A stretch of DNA of 31,523 nucleotides, from NCBI GenBank assembly GCA_905221605.1, contig CAJNDS010001154.1:1-31523 (forward strand), written 5' to 3'. Positions 19,274 to 29,016 of this stretch are shown here, one piece after another. The position numbers were made by a program, and so were the translations under genes. The first letter of the stretch is position 1, and the number at the start of each line of letters is the position of its first letter. The notes beneath the pieces are model-generated. The model searched no databases. It was not told where the DNA came from and saw only the letters and a list, made by a program, of their open reading frames with translations. This DNA is from Symbiodinium natans (Eukaryota; Sar; Dinophyceae; Suessiales; Symbiodiniaceae).

Positions 19274-22200
19274 CTTGGGGCGGGGATGGGGGGGGTGCGG
19301 GGCACTTCATTAAACAGCAGATTGGGGGGGGGCTCTTCATCAAGCAGCAGATGCCAAGCAAAGCCTTAAAGCAAAGCCCAATGTCTGCAAGACATCGCCC
19401 AGGATGCTTCCAACCATGCCTCCAACACCTCCAAGGGCGAAGGGGAATGGGGGACGCAACCAAAAACCCCCAAAGTTGTTCGGCTTCTCAAATCCTGATT
19501 GCAACAGTACAGCATCATTCGCAATGTCTAGCAGTCGTGTGATTCTATTGTGTCTCGGAAACAGATTTGCGCCAACGTTAACTCAAAATCGGCCTCCAAA
19601 GCATCCCTCCCAAAGCCCTGAACTTAACCGATCTTGCCCGCATAGCAGAAGGATAGCAGTGTCTCATCAGGGCACTAAACTTGTACTGACAACATCTCAA
19701 CAAAGGGCGTAGCAGAAGGACCTTCCGCAAGCAGCGACTGAAACTCCGGTTCACATGCTTCTACCACCTAGCATGGGGTCCGCTACTGAAACCTTCTGAA
19801 ACCTTCTGGTCACCAGCATATATTTGCAACTCTTCTCTCTTGCCATGCAGCCTGATACACATGGTTGGCACATCTCTCCGTATGCCGTTCTGGCCCAATC
19901 CTCTGAGCACTCGCCGCAGAGCATGCCTTTTGGCCAGGGAGGGGTTTGGGCCGCTTAGAACAGTTAGAATGGTTCGGGGAGTTTGTGTCTTTCTCTTGGC
20001 ACGCCTGCGGAGCCAGTTGTGCACTGATTGATGTAATGCCCAACACCTCAGATGGCTGGGACAAAGCTCACAAGAAAAACGTTGAAACTGCTGAAAAATG
20101 CGAATATCTGAACAAATTCTGAACACACACACGCACAGAGAGACAATTCGGGACTCTTATCGGCCCTGTGCCCCTGCATGCTAAAACCGTGGCAGGATGC
20201 ACGGGGTGGACCCATTCTCGCAAATGCTGGCGCCCAAACAAGTGGAACCAGCATCCGTCTCTACTTCGCACCGCACCGCCACCAGCTCCCCCGTCTGGAA
20301 GAAGCCTACGCCGAGGAACCAATTTAGCTCTTCCGAGTGAGCTCTGCAATTTTCAACAGCCAACAGAAAACCAACAGAAAACCAAAAGAAAACCAATAAA
20401 AATCAATAGAAAACCAATAAAAACCAAAAAGAAAACCAATAAAAAAACAATAGAAAACCAGTAGAAATTCCAATAGAAAACCAATAAAAACCTATAGAAA
20501 ACCAATAACAACCAAAAAACAATAGAACACCAGTAAAAACCAATAGAAAACCAACAAAAGCCTATAAAAACGTTTTTGGTTTCTATTGGTTCTCTACTGG
20601 TTTTTAGTGGTTTCCTATTGATTTTCTATTGGTTTCTGTTGGTTCTGAGGTCCTTCGGATTTGGTAACCAAAGTGGTATAACTGCTAGTAGAGAGTTTGT
20701 TTATGGTGATGAGATCTTAGCAGTGTGTTTGAGAATAGCGGAGCATGTCCCTCAACTTGATATTGAAAAAGAAGAGGCAAGCCTTTTGCCAAACTCTCTC
20801 TCTCTCTCTCTTACTCACGGATGACACGGATCCCCTTGCATGACGTCGTTAATGTGTTTCTCTCTCTCTCACCTAGATCATTGATATCGTTCGGAGGCTC
20901 GCGAGGCTTACAACGAAGGTGGGTAAAAAACTATTGGTTTTCTATTTGTTGTTAATCGATTTATATAGGGTATGGCGGTATGATCGTATAGATCGTATAT
21001 CATAAACCCTTAACCCGAACCCCAAACCCTAAACCCTGACCCCTAACCCTAAACCCTAAACCCTACACCGTAAACCCTAAACCTTCCTGCTTCTTGCAAA
21101 TCCCTGCAGATCCCTGAAAGCCTGAAACGACCCATCAAAGTCGCGATGGGCCTGGGTCTGCGACAGGCTGAGTATGGATTCCGTCCTCGGTTGACGTCGC
21201 AAAATCACCGCAAGCCCCAAACCTGCGCTCTACTGATTCTGGCAATTCTGGCTAGCAGCTGCCGTAGTGTTTTCCACAAAGCCGCCGTAGCAAGTCAACC
21301 CTTCGTAGGATTCGCAGCTGGCGCAACGGAAAAGCTGCCCTTGTTCGTCAAAACGAGCGTGGTATCCAGGCAGGCAGAAGCAGTCCTTAGTTAGTGCTGA
21401 CGCACGTGTTGTAAGGTTACATAAAGAAGCGCAAAAAAACCCCTGAAACTGTGCCTTATACCGTATACCGTAGTAGGGCCAGTGGGCTCCATGTTGAAGA
21501 GCTCGATGTCAGTTCAAGGTGCCCTGAATCTCAACTGCCGAACCCCTAAATGTGCTGGCTCCCACAAAAAAAGCGGCTGAGACTCCTCCAACACAGAAGC
21601 TGCCGGCGTGCTGTTGGCATTGTTGGGGCACTTGAGCACACACTCCTGTGGGACAAATTTACATATTGACTGAATTTCCTCTGAAAGAGCGATAAAAAAG
21701 AGACCATGTTGCCGGAGTACTGATGGGTTCAGTATCATGCCATGTTGCGCACGAGACACGCACCGGATGTTTGTTACAATAACCTGGCATTCTTGTCATG
21801 GAGCTCATACGACAGCCATTGAACCAAAAGGAACTCGTCTGTGACTGGAAGCAGCTTCCAGACGAATGATGGATGGGGCATGCTGGGCAATACTAAGAGG
21901 TCTGAACCGAAGACGAAGGGGAACAAACCCGATCTCAGGCGAGCTTGAGTGGAAAAACAAGTCGTCAGCCTGTTGACTGATAGAGAGACGACATGGAGTT
22001 AGGCTTCGGGCATGTGAGGTGTGAACTCAAAATGGTTTGCGGAACACGTGGATCCGGACGCCCAAGACCGCGCCGAGGACGCGCAGGATGTGGACCCTCG
22101 GGCGGACTAAGAAAATGAGACAGAGACGTGGGTACATGATTGCGGATGTGCGTGTGTCTGGGATGCATGGGCACTGAGGTGACTGGACTTTTGACTGCGT

Positions 22201-25200
22201 GGCGGGGATGTCACCTCGGAAGTGTGAATGAGCTTGCCCCGCTATGAACTCCGCAAGCCGCAGCGCGGCAAATACATCACCACCAACTGCAGCCAATCGC
22301 AAGAAACACCAGTGGCATGATACATCGGAATCGTATGCCTCCATATAGCCGGCTAGACATCCCTTCTCAGATTGGAGTTGAGAGCTTCGAAACCTCACAG
22401 GGTCCTCGTTACCCCGAACCGGCTTGTAGCTTTGCGGTCGACAAGGCGTGCAGGTGCCACTCCCGGACATGTAGTAACCCGCGATGCACTCGCAGTCCTT
22501 CAGTCCAGGACAATGCTTAGACAGCGTTTCTCAAATCTAGTAGGGTCTGCAAAGGGTGCTGTAAGGCATGAGAACCGAGCATGTGCACGTTTGTCATTAA
22601 GACACACGCGGTACGTGCGTACACAGTCGAAACCCCTCCCGCAATCCTACCTGCACAAGAATCAATCTTGGCACCCCCATCCACTCAAAACCTCAAGACA
22701 AATTCAGGTTGGACCCCACAACCTACGAAGCGATAGCTCGCTGCTTTCCAGACCTTGTCCTTCTACTGCTGAAGACACAACTGAAGCCTAATTATCAGCG
22801 CCAGCTTTGCTAAGGAAATCAGATATTGTCAAGGTCCAACCATCAAAGGTGATGAAACTGTGCCTGGGGGCAAGCTCTTGCCACGCACCGGCGTCCGCAA
22901 AGGAATTGGGCGGACATTCGACAGCTGCTCCGGTGCCTGCATGTCCGGGCTATCTACTACAGGTACTACACGAGCACTACATTACACAATGCTCAATAAT
23001 AGACTTCAAAAACTTCAAAAATTTGTCAGAAACATGGCTTAAGCAGTGACTGTGCCTGGACAGTAAAAGCCGGGTCGGCATGCTCGGCATTCTCCGGCTT
23101 CTGCATAGAGACCAACTTGACAGCGGCATTCTTGGAAAGATGTTGCGCCAATGGCCAAGGTAGATGTTGATGCGGGGCATGGTGTACACAAGCGATCGCC
23201 TGTAGTGGGCTTGTAAGATCCGTGTCCACATGGCTCGCAGGCCAGCGATGCTTCGTCGTAGCCATAGCCCATGCTGCACTGACAGTCGCCTTTTGTCAAA
23301 GCTACGGATCCTGGGGGTACCGAGCGGTAGCGATCACATGAGATCACCACCGGCACCACCTCAGGCTCGGAAACACTCACCTGGATGGAAGCCAGCGCCT
23401 GAATGTTTGCAAGCTTACACTTCTCACAGACATGACCTCTTCGTCATTGCACACCAGCTTTAAAAAAAACATCGAGATCCAAAAGAAGTACTTGCAGCAA
23501 TTCATAAAGCCCACCGCGCCACAGGATTGTCCTGGATGGCTGAAGTTACATCCTTCGTTGGGCCAAGGCAGCCAACCAAACACAATGAGAAAAGCCTGCA
23601 ACTACCAGGATTTGGGCCTTGCGGGTAGCAGGGGGTAGAGCCCGCAAAACGTGCATAAGGCAACAGGAGAGGGTCGTCGAGCAGCGCGTTGACGTCCAAC
23701 TCTGAGGCAAGTGCAGATGCCTCCTCCAAAGTGGGACGATTCACTTTGATCGTGACCTTGGGCGGCGTGGGGGAAGTTTGTTGGCGCATGATGCCATGGT
23801 ATCTCCCACAGCAATTTAGCATTCACAATCTACCATGAACGCTTCTTCACCTGGCTCTGACACGCTTGGAGCCACATTTGAAGCGCAAGGCCCGGCTTTC
23901 CGGAAGCGTTGCCAAGGACCCGAGATATCCCTCAAGATATCCCAAGATTTGGCCGGGGCACCCAAGCCAGATCTCCTGTGAGGCGCCTCGCTCGGCTTGC
24001 CTTTGTCGTTAAGGCACAACACTGTCACCATGCGAGTAGTAGGACCTTATTAGTAGGAAGTACAAGTGGCAAACATAGTCAATAGTGACACGAATCGCTG
24101 ACTTTGACATGGGCCAGTTGCTGCAACAACTCCGTCACCACCAAAGTCCAGCTGAATGACCTGGGTTGTTCTTCGAACTCACTGAGCTCACTGAAACTTC
24201 TTGCGATAACGGCCTTTCCTCTTACCATACAATACATTTCTTAAGGCCGAACAAAGATCCAGCGACGCTCGTGTCCAGCCGTGTCGTCTCCGACAAGATT
24301 GCGAGGATCAACGCTGAGAGCTGCTCCTGCGTCTGGACCTTCGACAATATCTGTGGACGTCCGGACTACGGTCCCAACCGGTCCTAACCCCCCACCCCCC
24401 ACCCCAATTGTGTTTTAGCATAAAGGCTGGTCGGGTTGTGTGGGGTGCGGAAGTACGAAGAACTCAGGGCCGAAAATCCTACTAATGTTGGAAGACAAGC
24501 AACATCGGTGATGCCAGCGACCGACATATTCAATTGCAACGCGCTGACGACTGAAGAATTCGAAGTGCCAGTGCTGGTGTTGCTTGGAAGTTCTGGCGAG
24601 ACATCTGTGTCTGGAGGGGGCTGCACAAGGACGCAGGAAGAGAGAAGAGCAGCACCGGTAGTGAACGTGGTGTAATTCTCAGGACATGGCATGCACGCAT
24701 CTTCATTGCTGTCTGTGTTCTTGTAGAAGCCGATGTCGCAGGGATTGCACCGGCCGGTTGCTGATGACATGCTATATCCTTTCGCACAAACGCAAGCATC
24801 GCTGGAAGTGGCACCTCAAGAGCTGTCAGAAACATTCAGAAAACGTTTCATGAAACCTGGCCTGAACCTTCGCAGAATCCATCTTTGCATTCCTGCTCTT
24901 GGTTGTTCAGACCAGGTCCTATGAGCTTAAGCCGTCAACTTTGCATTTGCCTGCCTTGTGATCTTTACTCTGCAAGTGCACTGATAATCTAAGGCACCCA
25001 AAATCAGAGTGGTCTCTGCATCTGCGCAAGGGACGCGCTTTGCAGAGGCGGTTGGCCCGCCTGAACCTGGTCTGAAAGCAGTGGTCAACCCTGGTCTTTG
25101 CATTTCTAGGACTATATTTTAGCGACAAGGCAAAATTACAAGGACAGCAAGCGCCGAAGCGGTTTCTAAACCAAGTTCCAGAAACAGTGGTAGCCTCGGG

Positions 25201-28200
25201 AACAGACTCTGCACGTTGGTGGCAGCCCTGTGGCGTACATGCCGGATGGGCAGTCCATGTGTATCTCGCCTTATGGGCACAGAAACAGCTTTGGAAGGAT
25301 TGATAGGGGACGGAGGACGATCAAGGAAGCAATTCAGCAGTTTGTTCAAGTCGCGTCCAGTCAGTTCAGGGGTTCTATGGGGCCCTTGCAGTGCACAGTA
25401 AAAGGCTTATGAGCCCGATGAGAAGCACAGCATAGCACAACAGTTGAAAGGATCTGCTAGCAACCCCAACCGATCGTAAAAGCGAGGACGCCTTGCGACC
25501 GATAAAAAAGGAACTCGGCTGTGCAAAAAACTTGTGTTGCCGTAGCTCCTACACAAGCCGACCAACCTCCGTGAGACTGGATAGAACCAACATGAACCAA
25601 CCTACACATCGATGCACGAAAACTTGTTGTTGGAAATTGAGGAAATTGAGCCCCGACATGCCGCAGCCACTTGGTCCTTGTCGCCCTGTGCTGAACAATT
25701 TGAGCTGGGGGTTGCACGCAAGGGGATTCACCTTGGGGGACGTTTTTTGCATGGGGGTCCATGCGGTTCGAACGCATACTTCTGCACAAATTCTTGCAAG
25801 GAGTGGATTTGACTCACATCAGTCCGCTAAAATACATCATCACCCATTTCGGGCTCAGTCAGCTTGTGCATGGCACTGACAACCATTCCCAACTCGGCAA
25901 CAATGCGCATCAACATAATATGCTACACCACAATGTGGAGGCCGCACGTCGGTGTCAATCTGCGAAAGCTCAAAACTCACGATATCTGGAGGGCGCTGAT
26001 GCTGTCGACATTTTTATGACTGTTGACTGCAAATCCCATGGAGACGCTTGTTTCTTCATGATCGAAAAACCGTCAGAAGACGGCGTGTGACGGGCCGAAC
26101 CCCAAATGGAAATCAAGAACCTTCGGTTTAATGAGTTTAAACTGACTGCTTCAAGTGCGAGGCCCCCATCCGGATGCTTCCCGATGCGTATTTATCCCAG
26201 TTCCAGAGCTCGAGAAATTGTCTAAGATCCATGCCTCCTGATGCTTTGAAGTCTTCTGGCACCGTGCAAAACGCATCTCCTGAGCAGGTTCAGGGGGACA
26301 TGTCGGCAATGCCGAGGCCAGAGAAACCTTTAGCTTGCTCGCCGTTGCTCGCAGCGCGCCTGGGCACCAGCACAGCCGGTAAGTGCCTGGTGTTGCACTG
26401 GCGGGCAAGCGTCCTGGGGCTCACATGTGGAGACTCTCAGAGTAGCCGATCAGTAGTGCCATGATGTGCTCCGTTATGCTGACAAGTAGGACACGAATTC
26501 ACGCCGAATTCTTACCGTTTCAGAAGGGTCTCCAAGCTGAAGTTGGAGGCCATCCGGCCCGGATCTCAGAGGCAGCAGCCGCTGTAGCCCTGCAAACCTT
26601 CACTGAGAAGTTTCGATGACGAAGTACGAAAAACGAAGCAGACCATGAAGCACACTGTGGCATGCTGCGGAATGCAGCCGGCATCTGGAGACCTCCACTC
26701 TGATTCGAGCTGAGGGCGGAACCCCCACTCATCCATTGCCAGAGGCTGCCCACAACTGTCGGCGGTGACCAGCATCTGGTCCTCTACAGCCACTTCAACA
26801 CCTTGCGAGGGTATCATGGGGACACGTCAAGCAAGTACCAAAACACAACTCACGAGATGAGAAGCGCGTTGGGGCATTGCTTGATAAATCTGCTACGTCT
26901 CACTGATACAAACAAGAACCGGAACATCATGAGGTGAGTGCCAAGAAAGTGAGAGAAAAAATGTCAACTTCCATGCGGATCAGGGCAAGCAGGAGATAAC
27001 AGCCCTCAGAGACAACTAAAAATCCCGGCATGTTTTCCTGGGGCTTGGTGCTCGAAGAGTTGTGAGGGTGAAGCCCAATTCTGGTCAGCAATGCGCCTCT
27101 GACTTCAATGATACAGTCGTTGTCAAGCTGGCACGTGGTGCTCTGCACGAACCTCGGCTGCAAAATGTCCAGCCGAGCCATCAAAAAAATTACAGCGCAG
27201 TGCTCAACCAAACTGTAACAGAGCTCGTGGAGGAGACCCGAAACATCCCTACAGTACTGTTGAAGGTTCATACCCTCTGGTTTAGGCTTGATGACAGGGT
27301 TTGCGGCCTCCGGGACTCCAGGAAGTCTAAGGCGGCACGGGCTACCACCTCGAGTTCACCTCTGGCTTTGCAGGTTTTTGCTTCGTTCTTCTGCAGAACA
27401 AGCTTTGTGGACGGGCTGCGGGCCCTTCACGGTCAGCAGGCCCAGACGCGCCTCAAGCTCAATAAGATTGGAAGCTTAGCCAAGGCTTAATCCTCCTATT
27501 GCGAAGTGTCCGTACTCCTCAAAAATGCCCCCAGCAAAGGACTCCGAGTTGAGCTTCGACGTGAACACCCGCTGCTGTTCCGAAGACAACGTGTGCACAA
27601 TGATCCAACATTCTGGTGCCACGCCTGGAAATCGACAGGATCCCTGCAGAAGTCCTCTGCACTCGTCCTTTCACGAAGTGAGGCGTGCTGCTTCCGCATG
27701 CTTCCGCTGAGGATGCTACGACTACGTCGACTCCTACCCGTTGCCATCCGTGATACAGCAACCCCATGGTAGCTATTGGCAACCACGCTCGGTCATAGAG
27801 AGGCGTATTGAGGGTCGAACTTGTGCTTCTTCCGTGCCACGATGCCTATGCGATGACTCAGCGTACACTTAGGGCACACAAGCACATTGGTGCCTGCAGT
27901 AGCACATCCGGAAGATCCCAGGCACGGACAGCAGAATCTCTGTGCTGTTTGTTGTCGAATTGTCCCCGAAATGGAAGTTCAAGCCATCCTGGCAAGACAC
28001 CGAAGCCGGGGAAATGAATTCTGGCGCATTTCAGGCTCAAGAGTAAAGACAGGCCAAAAGGTTTAGAAAGTCATTCAGCTCACAAGACCACTGACCAAGC
28101 CTTGAATTTCCTGCTTCTTCTGCACGGCCCAAAGCAATAGAGCATGATTTCGAGCTCCCGACTCAAAACCAATGAAGCCCAGCGGCATTCGTCTCCGCAA

Positions 28201-28954
28201 GGCCGCTGTGCGGAAATCCTGCAGGGAGTCCCAAGACCGCAGACAAAGCTAAAAGCCTTTGGACCCCGAACTCTTGAACCAAGCAAGTTGCAGCTGAACG
28301 ATTCGTGCAGGATGGTTCCTCGACAAGATACAGGTAACCCAGCGCAATTTTTTGCTAAACCCCCCTGCCATGCCGAGCGACTCTTGTGCGACAAATCAGT
28401 CGAAGGAATTTGCGAGTTAGCAGTGGGGTTCCACGACTGCATCAGCCAAGCAGAGGCCGTGCGTACACGTTCGGCCGTTGTTGGAGGTTGCGAGGGAATG
28501 CACGGTGTAACTTGGGTGAGCTGCTGGGCACTTCGTCTGAGTGGATTCCCTGCTCATTCTCTTGCCTTGTTCGTTGATTGATTCCGTCCGTTCCGTAGAA
28601 ACACTAACTCCACAACAAAAGTCCAAAACGAGATTCTGTTTTGGAACTCTTCCTGGCATTGCAGAAAAACCATCTCCTGGGATCGCCGAGCCCGAGCCGC
28701 ACTGAGCGAGGATCTGAATGCGATCCTCGGAGAGGAAGTGCTTCATATGGTTTCTTGAAAGATCAGGGGGCTAGAAAGGTGATTTGAGGGTTTAGCTTTG
28801 GAAGAGTCATTCGCGTAGGAATTGGCTGGCGACGCGCGGCTTCTTTCAGGTGTCTGAGCTAAGAAAGGAGGCACCACTCCTTGAGGAATGGGGCCATGGG
28901 GGGGGGGGGCCATGAATCACTTTACGAATCGTGAAATGCTCTGTTCGGGGAACA

Positions 28955-29016
<62 letters not shown>

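Noticed and set aside
23816-24031. Possible extra exon between 24230 and 23756
   Set aside because: Two frames are equally open and neither has matching splice phases on both sides.
25740-25790. tRNA-like GGTTCGAAC near 25765
   Set aside because: No acceptor stem or anticodon arm can be paired around it.
27496-27624. Minus-strand segment CWIIVHTLSSEQQRVF...
   Set aside because: Protein-like, but it would leave no room for an intron before the exon at 27474 and is not needed by the phases, so it was left out.
15791-27661. Shared 15-base word CAGAAGTCCTCTGCA at 15791 and about 27647
   Set aside because: One such match is expected by chance in 31 kb, and the flanks do not align.
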